Below are positions 20,616 through 28,632 of a stretch of 64,000 bases of DNA, one piece after another. The notes under the pieces are model-generated. The model did no database searches. It was given only the letters and a program-made list of their open reading frames with translations, and was not told where the DNA came from. Made by a program: the position numbers and the translations under genes. The DNA is from Halorubrum sp. CBA1229 (GTDB lineage Archaea > Halobacteriota > Halobacteria > Halobacteriales > Haloferacaceae), in NCBI RefSeq assembly GCF_003721435.2, contig NZ_CP054585.1, positions 2,790,001 to 2,854,000 of the forward strand. The letters run 5' to 3'. Within the stretch, counting starts at the first letter, position 1. Every line of letters starts with the position of its first letter.

Positions 20616-21113
20616 TTACGACTCGAACCGAGCGATCGTTCGTCGGTGCCGGTCGCGGAACATCCCCTCGAATCCGACCTTCGCGAACGGTCCGGCGAGG
20701 TCGCCGAGGGGACCGAGCGGCAGCCGGTACGAAACGGTGTCGACGAGGAGCGTCTCCTCGCCGTCGGCGTAGAAGGCGTGGGTGTGCTCCCACCGTCGGA
20801 AGGGACCGCCGACCATCTCGTCGACGAAGCGTGCGCTCTCATCGACCGGCGCGTCGCCGTCGGGCTCTCGCTCCACTATCCGAGAGACCCATCGCTGTCT
20901 GGGGCCGACGTCGAACGGTCGCATCGACATCCGTATCCGCGACCCTTCGGCGAGCACCTCCGGATCCGGCTCCCCGTCCGGCCCCTCGACGCCGGCGATG
21001 CGGAGGTTCATCCAGTCCGGCGTGAGCTCGCGGAGGCCGTCGATCGTGGAGTGAAACGCCCACACCTCGTCGATGGGTGCGGGAACGCGGGTCGTCCGGC
21101 GGTACGTCGGCAT
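20616..21113 (-). CDS. SRPBCC (START-like) superfamily protein
   Basis: A 165-residue protein from the ATG at 21113, beginning MPTYRRTTRVPAPIDEVWAF, which is the usual first strand and helix of polyketide-cyclase/START-like proteins (V.AP...VW.F). Further marks are GSRIRMSMRPFDVGPRQRWV and the C-terminal helix GMFRDRHRRTIARFES. Such proteins hold a hydrophobic ligand in a helix-grip cavity. Specific ligand unknown. A longer start at 21269 would overlap the divergent glycosylase gene and is rejected. Confidence 0.75.
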   Translation of the reverse strand: MPTYRRTTRVPAPIDEVWAFHSTIDGLRELTPDWMNLRIAGVEGPDGEPDPEVLAEGSRIRMSMRPFDVGPRQRWVSRIVEREPDGDAPVDESARFVDEMVGGPFRRWEHTHAFYADGEETLLVDTVSYRLPLGPLGDLAGPFAKVGFEGMFRDRHRRTIARFES

Positions 21114-21253
21114 ACCCTCGCTACGTGGCGACCGGGCAAAAACCCCCCTTCGCCCCTCGGCGTTGCCGGCGTTCCGTCGGCGTCGGCAGGCTCGCGGTCC
21201 CGGCGCCGCCGGTACCGAAACGCGAATATGGTCGCGACCCAACCCAGTTCGTA

Positions 21254-22180
21254 ATGGAACGAGGCGCAATCGACGTCGCGGACCTGTCCGGCGCGTTCGA
21301 CCTCCAGGCGACCGTCGAGAGCGGGCAGAGCTACCTGTGGAACCGCGCCGACGGCGACACCTACGCCGACCTCCACGCCCACGGCGGCGAGGAGTGGTAC
21401 GAGACCGTCGTCACCCCGATCCCCGGCGTCGTCGACGAGCGCGTCCCCCTGCGGGTCAGACAAGAGGGCGGCGTCCACGAGGGGACGCTCCGCTGGGAGT
21501 CGACGACCGACGCCGTCCCGCTCCTCGAACACCTGTTCCGGCTCGACGACGACCTCGACGCGATCCTCGACGCGACCCCGGACCTCCCGCTCCTCGAACG
21601 GGCGTACGACGCGTACGAGGGGATGCGGCTCACGCGGGACCCCGTGTTCCCGTGTCTGATCTCCTTTATCTGCTCGGCGCAGATGCGCGTCGCGCGGATC
21701 CACGGGATGCAGCGCCGCCTCCGGGAGACGTACGGCGACGCCGTCGAACTTGACGGAGAGGCGTACCGCGCGTTCCCGACGCCCGAGCAGCTCGCCGCCC
21801 GATCGGAGGAGGAACTGCGCGATCTCTCGCTGGGCTACCGCGCGCCCTACGTCCAGCGGACGGCCGCGATGGTCGCGTCGGGCGAAGCGGATCCGCTGGC
21901 GGCCGCGGACCTCCCGTACGAGGAGGCGCGCGAGTCGCTGACGCGGTTCGTCGGCGTCGGGGACAAAGTCGCCGACTGCGTGCTACTGTTCTCGCTCGGC
22001 TTCCTCGAGGCGGTCCCGCTCGACACCTGGATCCGGACGACCATCGAAGAGTACTACCCCGACTGCGAGCGCGGCAACTACGCCGAGACGTCGCGGGCGA
22101 TCCGTGACCGCTTCGGCGGCGAGTACGCCGGGTACGCCCAGACGTACGTGTTTTACTACCTCCGCGCGGGCGGCGAGTGA
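21254..22180 (+). CDS. ogg: OGG1-type DNA glycosylase (probably 8-oxoguanine)
   Basis: A 308-residue HhH-GPD glycosylase/lyase for base excision repair. The N-terminal half has the OGG1/AlkA-like beta domain with ATVESGQSYLWNR, where OGG1 proteins have a GQ.FRW-type strand. SFICSAQMRVARIHGMQ matches the helix before the hairpin. The helix-hairpin-helix FVGVGDKVADCVLLFSLG carries the catalytic Lys at about 238, equivalent to the Lys in GVGTKVADC of human OGG1. The catalytic Asp is in PLDTWIR near 256. The Lys implies bifunctional lyase activity. Substrate by family analogy. Confidence 0.88.
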   Translation: MERGAIDVADLSGAFDLQATVESGQSYLWNRADGDTYADLHAHGGEEWYETVVTPIPGVVDERVPLRVRQEGGVHEGTLRWESTTDAVPLLEHLFRLDDDLDAILDATPDLPLLERAYDAYEGMRLTRDPVFPCLISFICSAQMRVARIHGMQRRLRETYGDAVELDGEAYRAFPTPEQLAARSEEELRDLSLGYRAPYVQRTAAMVASGEADPLAAADLPYEEARESLTRFVGVGDKVADCVLLFSLGFLEAVPLDTWIRTTIEEYYPDCERGNYAETSRAIRDRFGGEYAGYAQTYVFYYLRAGGE

Positions 22181-22303
22181 ATCCGGAGGGTCGCGCACGC
22201 GGTCGGCGACCCCGTCGCTCCGCAGCATCCCCGCTCTGACGTTTCGACGTTTCGACCTGTCGGCCGAAGTTTCATATTCGCTCGTGTGGTACGTGTCACC
22301 GTG

Positions 22304-22693
22304 ATGGACTGCCGAGTCGTCGTCGAGGCCGCCGTCCCCGTGTACGACGTCGGGACCGCCGACGAAGCCGTCCGGATCGCGATCTCGAAGACCGGCGAGA
22401 TGCTGAATCCGGACCTCAGCTACGTGGAGATCGACACCGGGACCCGCACGTCGCCCGCGGGAGAGGAGCTGCCGCCGGCGTTCGTGGCCGCCGACGAGGC
22501 GCTCGTCGCGCTCGAGCTCAGCATGGACGTGTTCAACGTCGAACGCGCCGAACACGCCAGTCGGGTCGCGCGAAAGGAGATCGGCCAGCGACTCCGAAAC
22601 ATCCCGTTAACGGTCCTCGACGTCGAGGAGATCGAGTCGGACGAGGAGCGCGAGGACGCGGACGAATCGGACGCCCCGGACGAGGAGCCGTAG
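22304..22693 (+). CDS. DUF555/UPF0212 family protein
   Basis: A 129-residue archaeal conserved protein. It opens with MDCRVVVEAAVPVYDVGTAD and then AVRIAISKTGEMLNPDLSYV, the hallmark of the UPF0212 family, which is widespread in methanogens and haloarchaea but of unknown role. The acidic C-terminal tail (after about residue 105) is a haloarchaeal addition. The ATG at 22304 is preferred over an in-frame GTG at 22286 because the family starts M.CRVVVEA. A TATA-like tttcatatt lies about 30 bp upstream. Confidence 0.85.
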   Translation: MDCRVVVEAAVPVYDVGTADEAVRIAISKTGEMLNPDLSYVEIDTGTRTSPAGEELPPAFVAADEALVALELSMDVFNVERAEHASRVARKEIGQRLRNIPLTVLDVEEIESDEEREDADESDAPDEEP

Positions 22694-22822
22694 CGCGTCG
22701 ACGGCCCGCGGGAGCTCCGCGGACCGCGGCGCGCCGGGGAGGGCCGGCGGCGCCGATGGTGAGACGGGAGGAACGGAGCCGTCGCTAGGCGGTCGACAAA
22801 CGGTCGGAACGAGAGCGAAGTC

Positions 22823-23056
22823 TCAGTCTGCGGTCGGGGCCAGCGGCTCCGATTCGGACTCCTCCATCGGCTCCGTGATCCCCTCGGTCAGCTTAAAAAC
22901 GGCCGCTTTGTGGTCTGTTTTCGACTTGTGAATTGATGTCGGTTTGACGCCGAGTTCCTCGTAGGCCTCGAGGTCGATATCCTCGTTCCAGAACTCGCAC
23001 TGTTTTCGTACCTCCGCGAGAAGGCCGTGAAGATGGATGAGCTCCTGCTTCTTCAT
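22823..23056 (-). CDS. UPF0058 family protein (copy 1)
   Basis: A 77-residue archaeal protein beginning MKKQELIHLHGLLAEVRKQC, with PTSIHKSKTDHKAAVFKLTE; the IHKSK.DHK.AVF core defines UPF0058. The role is unknown. A paralogue is at 52553-52831. It has a clear TATA box (aatataaa on the minus strand, 23083-23090) 27 bp before the ATG. Confidence 0.85.
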   Translation of the reverse strand: MKKQELIHLHGLLAEVRKQCEFWNEDIDLEAYEELGVKPTSIHKSKTDHKAAVFKLTEGITEPMEESESEPLAPTAD

Positions 23057-23082
23057 GAGTAACAGTCCTTTGCTACCGGAGG

Positions 23083-23090
23083 TTTATATT
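23083..23090 (-). promoter_or_regulatory. TATA box of UPF0058 copy 1
   Basis: The minus strand reads aatataaa 27-34 bp upstream of the ATG at 23056. Confidence 0.55.
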
Positions 23091-23254
23091 ACTATCTTGA
23101 GTCACGTTACCATGGGACTTCGCGTATTCGACGGCTACGAGGCGTAGACGGGTCTTTTCGGGTTATCGATCGGGAAGGTTCTGCCCGCCGGCTCGGGACG
23201 ATTCTGCCGGCCAGATCGGAATGATTCCGTCTTCGCGCGCTCGACGAGCGGGGA

Positions 23255-23434
23255 TTATTGGAACTGTTTGACGGCCTCGAGATCACGCTCCGTTCGCATG
23301 AACTCCGTCAGCCGACGGGTCGCGTGGCAGTCGGGACAGCTGAAATTAGAGCGGAGATCCTGCAAATCCGCGGGGTTGTCCTGCCACTCCTTGGTGCACT
23401 CCGGACAGACGAGTCTGACGAACGCATCCACCAT
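23255..23434 (-). CDS. Small zinc-ribbon protein
   Basis: A 59-residue protein, MVDAFVRLVCPECTKEWQ then FSCPDCHATRRLTEF, with two CPxC knuckles (four Cys) forming a treble-clef or ribbon zinc site. A T-rich box (tttttaac, minus strand, about 23459-23466) sits at promoter distance from the ATG at 23434. Proteins of this kind are common in haloarchaea and mostly uncharacterised. A possible nucleic-acid or protein-binding role is only inferred. Confidence 0.75.
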   Translation of the reverse strand: MVDAFVRLVCPECTKEWQDNPADLQDLRSNFSCPDCHATRRLTEFMRTERDLEAVKQFQ

Positions 23435-23679
23435 GGACTCTCGTACACGCGGCCGGGTTAAAAACGTACGTGGCGAGCAACGCGCCACGCGTGGCGAGAA
23501 ACACGTCACTGCGCGGGCCGCCGCGACGGAGATCGAGACGGCGGTCGCGGCGGCTCGGCGAAGCTATTCGGAGGGAAAAGAGTCGAAAGAGTAACCGAGA
23601 ATCACAGATCGGAAAACCGTCCGGAGAGAATCTCGTCTGTCGCGGGCGCCGGTGGGAGCGTCCGGTGCCCCCCGGCGTC

Positions 23680-24690
23680 TCAGGCCGCCACTCCCTCGCT
23701 CGCTTCGAGGAGCTCTTTGTACCGGTTCCGGATGGTGACCTCGCTGATGTCGGCGACCTCCGACACCTGGCTCTGTGTCACCTTCTCGTTCGAGAGGAGC
23801 GCGGCCGCGTACACCGCGGACGCGGCGAGCCCGACCGGTGACTTCCCGCTCGTGATGCCGGACTCCTTCGCGCCGTCGAGGAGCTCGCGGGCAAGCCGCT
23901 GCGTCTCCTCGGAGAGCTCCAGCCGCGAGACGAACCGCGGGACGTAGCTCTCGGGGTCAGCGGGCTGGACGCGGAGGCCGAGCTCGCGGATGACGTAACG
24001 GTACGTCCGGGTGAGCTCCATCTTGTCGACGCGGGAGACGGCGGTGAACTCGTCCAAGCTCCGCGGGTTCCCCACCTGCCGGGCGGCCGCGTACAGCGAG
24101 GCAGTCGCGACGCCCTCGATGGAGCGGCCGGGGAGCAGGTCCTCGCTCAGCGCGCGGCGGTAGATGACCGACGCGGTCTCGCGGACGTTGTCCGGGAGGC
24201 CGAGCGCCGAGGCCATGCGGTCGATCTCGCCCAGCGCCTGCTTGAGATTCCGTTCCTTGGAGTCGCGGGTGCGGAACCGCTCGTTCCAGGTGCGGAGCCG
24301 CTGCATCTTCTGACGCTGGCGGCTGGACAGCGACTTGCCGTAGGCGTCTTTGTCCTGCCAGCCGATGTTCGTCGAGAGCCCCTTGTCGTGCATCATGTTC
24401 GTCGTCGGGGCGCCGACGCGGGACTTGCTGTCCCGCTCGCCGGAGTTGAACGCGCGCCACTCCGGCCCGCGGTCGACCGAGTCCTGCTCGACGACGAGCC
24501 CGCAGTCGTCACACACCGTTTCGCCGTGCTCCGTATCACTGATGAGGCTCCCGCCGCACTCCGGGCAGGTCGTGGTCCGCTCCGCCGCCGTCGACTCCTC
24601 TTCGGCCGACTCCGTCTCGACCGCTCGGTTCCGAGTCGTTCGCTCTTGTTCCGTTTCTCCGCCGTAGTCTCGCGTGCGTGTTTCTGTCAT
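23680..24690 (-). CDS. tfb: Transcription initiation factor TFB (copy 1)
   Basis: A 336-residue archaeal TFIIB homologue. The zinc ribbon has Cys 42, 45, 60 and 63 (CPECGG...VCDDCG). The B-finger region is [20 protein letters not shown]. The first cyclin repeat begins at about 140 and includes [20 protein letters not shown] and RALSEDLLPGRSIEGVATAS. The second repeat ends with a helix-turn-helix, [20 protein letters not shown], that contacts the BRE. Haloarchaea carry several TFB paralogues with different promoter sets; another is at 47813-48769. The ATG at 24690 leaves a leader of about 55 nt from the TATA-like box at 24771. Confidence 0.95.
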   Translation of the reverse strand: MTETRTRDYGGETEQERTTRNRAVETESAEEESTAAERTTTCPECGGSLISDTEHGETVCDDCGLVVEQDSVDRGPEWRAFNSGERDSKSRVGAPTTNMMHDKGLSTNIGWQDKDAYGKSLSSRQRQKMQRLRTWNERFRTRDSKERNLKQALGEIDRMASALGLPDNVRETASVIYRRALSEDLLPGRSIEGVATASLYAAARQVGNPRSLDEFTAVSRVDKMELTRTYRYVIRELGLRVQPADPESYVPRFVSRLELSEETQRLARELLDGAKESGITSGKSPVGLAASAVYAAALLSNEKVTQSQVSEVADISEVTIRNRYKELLEASEGVAA

Positions 24691-24770
24691 GGGTTCTCTC
24701 CGATCGAACTCCCGAACAAAATACTGGTGTCGGGCGCGCCGATTCGTTAACCAATAGTAAGTCTCGAGAG

Positions 24771-24779
24771 TATATAAAT
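24771..24779 (-). promoter_or_regulatory. TATA box upstream of tfb copy 1
   Basis: The minus strand reads atttatata about 81 bp before the ATG at 24690, implying a 5' leader of roughly 55 nt. A second near copy (acatttatata) lies further upstream at about 24901-24911. Confidence 0.45.
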
Positions 24780-24952
24780 GTATTGTGTGGTTTGTTACCA
24801 TGAATCTCGGTAAAACCCCTCTAGAGGTTCGAAGACGACCGTTTCCACCCCGGCCGGTTCACGAGAATATCGAAGGATCGCTCACGAAAACGTGGCTGAC
24901 TTATATAAATGTCTCCGAGGCGGTCGTCGCCGCCGGTTCGACCTTCGATCCG

Positions 24953-25909
24953 CTACCGGCTCCGACTCACCGGGAACGCCACGCGGTCGGGCGCGTCGTT
25001 GAACCGCTCGAGGATCCGCTCGTACAGCCGGTTTTTCACGCGCTGTCCCTGACGCGGGTGGGTGAGGTAGCGCACGCGGAGCTCCACCCACGACTCGCCC
25101 TGCGTCACGTTCACCGTCGGGCGGTCGTGCACCTCCAGCTCCACCGGCGTCTCGGCGAGCGCCTCTCGGTACGCCGCGATGCCGGCGGCCATCTCGTCGC
25201 CGAGCAGGTCGCTCGCCTCCTCGGCCATCACCTCTCGCGCGAAGTCAAGGTCGGTCTCGTAGGCGACCTGAATCCCGATCTCGTTCCACACGTAGGGGGA
25301 GCCGCCCCCGCCGAAGTTGACGACGTTCGAGGAGAGCACCACGCTGTTGGGCACCGTCACCACCCGCCCGGAGGGCTGGTTCGTCGTGACGAGCTCACCG
25401 TTGATCTCCCACAGCGTCGTCACGAGGAAGTCGACCCCGATCACGTCCCCCTTCGCGTCGTCGATCCGGACGCGGTCGCCGACGCCGTACGGCTGTTTCA
25501 CCGTGATGTACACCCACGCGATGAGCGAGAGGAGCGGCTGCTGGAGCGCGAACGTGACCGCGAAGCCGATGACCCCGAGCGAGAACAGGAGTCCGAGCCA
25601 GTTCTCGGTCAACACCGCGAGCGTCGCGACCGTCCCCACGAAGCCGAAGACGAGCCGGAGGAGGTTGCGCGTGTTGTACGCGCGCCGCTTGTTCGCCGAT
25701 CGCATCAACACCCCGACTGCGAGGCGGTACGACCCGTACAAAAGCGCCCCCACCGCGAAAACGAGCAGCGCCCGGCCGACGACGAGCGTCGCGGAGTAGC
25801 CGATCAGGTCGGGCCACCCGTCGAGGACGCCGGTGGTCCCCACCACCGTCCCGAGGACGGCGGCGACGACGCCGAGCGCGACGGCGCCGAGCGCGATTGG
25901 GCGTTTCAC
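24953..25909 (-). CDS. MscS-like mechanosensitive channel (copy 2)
   Basis: A 318-residue membrane protein from the GTG at 25909. Hydrophobic segments are at about 5-25, 35-65 and 90-135. The pore-lining helix contains SLGVIGFAVTFALQQPLLSL, and the beta domain has KQPYGVGDRVRIDDAKGDVI and VVTVPNSVVLSSNVVN, as in MscS. This is a different subgroup from the channel at 2472. An in-frame GTG at 25972 could add 21 residues. It is rejected because the stretch before 25909 looks like the non-coding leaders elsewhere in the window. It follows the M20 hydrolase gene on the same strand. Confidence 0.85.
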   Translation of the reverse strand: MKRPIALGAVALGVVAAVLGTVVGTTGVLDGWPDLIGYSATLVVGRALLVFAVGALLYGSYRLAVGVLMRSANKRRAYNTRNLLRLVFGFVGTVATLAVLTENWLGLLFSLGVIGFAVTFALQQPLLSLIAWVYITVKQPYGVGDRVRIDDAKGDVIGVDFLVTTLWEINGELVTTNQPSGRVVTVPNSVVLSSNVVNFGGGGSPYVWNEIGIQVAYETDLDFAREVMAEEASDLLGDEMAAGIAAYREALAETPVELEVHDRPTVNVTQGESWVELRVRYLTHPRQGQRVKNRLYERILERFNDAPDRVAFPVSRSR

Positions 25910-26005
25910 GCTCGTGGGTCGCGGCCGACCGGCAAAACGGTTGTGACCCGCCAGCTGCCCCTCGTCGGCCACGGTGCGCCGCCAGTCCTTGTCGACGCGT
26001 GGGGC

Positions 26006-27274
26006 CTACTCCCCGTCGACCGCGGCCCGCGCCACGGCTCCCGCCAGCACCTCGGTCGCGGCGGCGCAGTCCTCCCAGTCGGTCCACTCTCGGGGGTTGT
26101 GTGAGATCCCGTCTCGCGAGGGCGCGAACAGCAGGGAGGCGTCGGTGACGCGGGCGACGCGCATCGCGTCGTGCGCCGCGCCGGAGTGGAGGTCGATCGC
26201 GGTCCGCCCCGCGTCGGCCGCGGCGGCGTGGGCGGCCTTCCGGAGACGGTCGCTCATCGGCGTGGGCGCCACGTTGAAGGGGCGCTCGAACGCGGTCTCG
26301 ACGCCGCGCTCGCGCTCCAGGCGGGCGAGCGCCTCGCGAGCGGCCGCGACGATCGTCTCCATCGACTCGGCCTCGACGTCCCGCACGTCGACGCCGGCCT
26401 CGACGCGCCCGGGGACGACGTTCGTCGCGTTCGGTGAGACGGAGAGCGACCCGACGGTGCCGACCGCGGAGGCGCTCAACTCGTCGACGACCGCGTTCGC
26501 GGCCGCCTCCACGTCGAGGACGAACTCGCTCGCGGCCGCGAGCGCGTCGGTCCGGTCGCCCATCGCGGTCGCGCCGGCGTGGTTCGCCTCACCCTCGATC
26601 CGCACCTCGCAGTGGGTGATCCCGGTGATCGTCGTCACCACGCCGGCGTCGGCGTCCGCCGCCTCTAGGACGGTGTCCTGCTCCACGTGGAGCTCGTAAA
26701 AGGCCGCCCAGTCCGCGGGGTCGATCGCGTCGTCGCCGCGGTAGCCGATCCGGTCGAGCGCCTCGCCCAGCGTCTCGCCGGCGTCGTTCTCGAGCGCGAG
26801 CGCGTCCTCGGCGTCCGTCACGCCGGTCGCCACCGCCGAACCGAGCAGGCCGTCCCCGAAGGTCCCGCCCTCCTCCTCGGTGAAGCTGACGACGCCCACA
26901 GGGCGCGACGGTTCGACCTCCGCCTCCTGTAACGCGCGCACGGCCTCAAGCGCGGCGTACGTTCCGAGCGGGCCGTCGAAGATCCCGCCCTCGGGGACGC
27001 TGTCGAGGTGGCTCCCGCTCACGGCGGGGGCGGCCGTCGGGTCCGCGGAGTCGGGGACCCACGTCCCGAGGACGTTCCCGACCGCATCGACGGCGACGTC
27101 GAGGCCGGCCGCCTCCATGCGTTCCACCAGCCGGTCTCGGGCGGCGCGGTTCGCCTCGCTCCCGGTCGGATTCGTCCGCCCGTGTTTCGCCGGGTCGTCG
27201 TACTCGACTCGACCGAACGCCGCGTTCGCCTCGATGTCCGCACGGAGGCGGTGGGCGTCGACTGGCAGGTTCAT
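26006..27274 (-). CDS. M20-family Zn-dependent amidase/carbamoylase
   Basis: A 422-residue metallohydrolase of the hydantoinase/carbamoylase (allantoate amidohydrolase-like) group. The metal ligands lie in GSHLDSVPEGGIFDGPLG (His 89, Asp 100) and FTEEEGGTFGDGLLGS (the Glu pair near 133-134). FYELHVEQDTVLEA carries a further His and the dimerisation domain follows, with GEANHAGATAMGDRTDALAA. SGAAHDAM near the end supplies the last ligand. Such enzymes hydrolyse N-carbamoyl or ureido groups in purine, pyrimidine or amino-acid catabolism. The exact substrate is not visible. Confidence 0.88.
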   Translation of the reverse strand: MNLPVDAHRLRADIEANAAFGRVEYDDPAKHGRTNPTGSEANRAARDRLVERMEAAGLDVAVDAVGNVLGTWVPDSADPTAAPAVSGSHLDSVPEGGIFDGPLGTYAALEAVRALQEAEVEPSRPVGVVSFTEEEGGTFGDGLLGSAVATGVTDAEDALALENDAGETLGEALDRIGYRGDDAIDPADWAAFYELHVEQDTVLEAADADAGVVTTITGITHCEVRIEGEANHAGATAMGDRTDALAAASEFVLDVEAAANAVVDELSASAVGTVGSLSVSPNATNVVPGRVEAGVDVRDVEAESMETIVAAAREALARLERERGVETAFERPFNVAPTPMSDRLRKAAHAAAADAGRTAIDLHSGAAHDAMRVARVTDASLLFAPSRDGISHNPREWTDWEDCAAATEVLAGAVARAAVDGE

Positions 27275-27379
27275 ACGGAGTAAGGGGACCACCGGACCAA
27301 AACGGTGTGGTCGGCGGAGACCGCGGGACTGCGGGCGAACCCCAAAGACTCTTGTCGCGGCCGCGAATGGATCCGCCCG

Positions 27380-27592
27380 ATGTCCCCGATACTGCTTCAA
27401 GAGGCGCTGGCCGGCGGGATCGCCCTCCTGTTCGGTCTGCTGGTGCTGCTCGTACAGATCGGAATCATCATCTGGATCTACACGGACGCGCAGCAGCGCA
27501 GCGACCAGCCCGCGTTCCTGTGGGCCATCGTCGCCTTCCTCGCGCCGCTGCTCGGGCTCGTGCTGTACTTCATCATCGGTCGGAACCGATAG
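27380..27592 (+). CDS. Small membrane protein (PLD nuclease N-terminal-like)
   Basis: A 70-residue protein with two membrane helices: about 8-28 (GGIALLFGLLVLLVQIGIII) and about 44-66. The linker WIYTDAQQRSDQPAFLW and the ending GLVLYFIIGRNR match the short phospholipase D-nuclease N-terminal domain, which occurs alone in many prokaryotic small membrane proteins. It is convergent with the CaCA exchanger, 4 bp from its stop. Function unknown. Confidence 0.7.
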   Translation: MSPILLQEALAGGIALLFGLLVLLVQIGIIIWIYTDAQQRSDQPAFLWAIVAFLAPLLGLVLYFIIGRNR

Positions 27593-27596
27593 CCGT

Positions 27597-28628
27597 CTAC
27601 ACGCCCCGCAACAGGCTCGTCGCACCGACCGTTTCTGCGACCACCCACGCGATAAACAGGAGGTACGCGACCAGCAGCACCGACGACTCTCGTTCGGTGA
27701 GCGACAGGTCCGTCCGGAGCGCCGCGAACAGCAACACGGTCGCGACGGTGAGCACGCCCAGCATCGGGACGGCGGTCGAGAAGTTCACGTCGACGCTCCC
27801 GACGATCAACACCCCGACCGGGATGGCGACGAGCAGGTCGAACGTGTTCGACCCCAGCACGTTCCCGAGGCTCGTCCCGCCCCGCCCTTCGCGCGCCGTC
27901 CGGACGCTCACGAGGGCGTCCGGGAGGCTCGTCGCCGCCGCGACGATCGTGACGCCGGCGAGGAACTCCGGCACACCGAACGCCGACCCGAGCGACTCGA
28001 CCGACGCGACCAGCCGCTCGACGGCGACGCCGATGACGAGCAACCCGGCCGCGAGCTTCCCCCACTCGCGCCGGATCGATACCCCTTCCCGGATCCGATC
28101 GATCCCCGCGTCGTCGACGTCTTGGTACTGGATGAACAGGTAGAGCCCGTACAGCATCAGCGGGATCGCCGCGACGGGCCGAGTCAGTTCCCCGACGATC
28201 GGGTCCGACGAGACGGGGAAGTAGATGACCGCGAGCGAGAAGGTGACGACGAGCGCCGACACGGCGATCATGTAGAACTGCGCCTCCTTGTACACGATCG
28301 CGCGACTGGCCTCGAGGTCGTCGGCGGCGCCGAACCCGGAGAGCCCCGGAATGACGAGGATGTTGAAGATCGCGGAGCCGACGAGCGCCCCCACGCCCAT
28401 GTCGAATATCCCGGTGGCCGCGGTGACGACGACGCTCGCGAACTCCGGGAAGCTCGATCCGACGGCGACGACGATCGACCCCTGTACCACCGCCGGCAAC
28501 CCGTAGTATCCCGAGAGCGTCTCCGCGGCCTCCTCCAGCCAGCTGCTCCCGATCCAGATGGCGCCGGTCGCGACAGCGATCACGGCGAGGTGGAGGACCG
28601 ACCCGTCCGAGAGGCCCCAACCGAGCAT
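27597..28628 (-). CDS. CaCA-family sodium/calcium exchanger-like protein
   Basis: A 343-residue membrane protein with ten or so hydrophobic helices and the two signature alpha repeats. The first is VAVGSSFPEFASVVVTAATG with GALVGSAIFNILVIPG; the second is VAAATSLPDALVSVRTAREG with SLGNVLGSNTFDLLVAIP. The acidic residues (Glu, Asp) in the repeats are the cation site. This fits exchange of Ca2+ (or K+) for Na+ or H+. It starts only 4 bp after the malQ stop on the same strand, so it is probably co-transcribed with the glucan genes. Confidence 0.88.
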   Translation of the reverse strand: MLGWGLSDGSVLHLAVIAVATGAIWIGSSWLEEAAETLSGYYGLPAVVQGSIVVAVGSSFPEFASVVVTAATGIFDMGVGALVGSAIFNILVIPGLSGFGAADDLEASRAIVYKEAQFYMIAVSALVVTFSLAVIYFPVSSDPIVGELTRPVAAIPLMLYGLYLFIQYQDVDDAGIDRIREGVSIRREWGKLAAGLLVIGVAVERLVASVESLGSAFGVPEFLAGVTIVAAATSLPDALVSVRTAREGRGGTSLGNVLGSNTFDLLVAIPVGVLIVGSVDVNFSTAVPMLGVLTVATVLLFAALRTDLSLTERESSVLLVAYLLFIAWVVAETVGATSLLRGV

Positions 28629-28632
28629 CGGC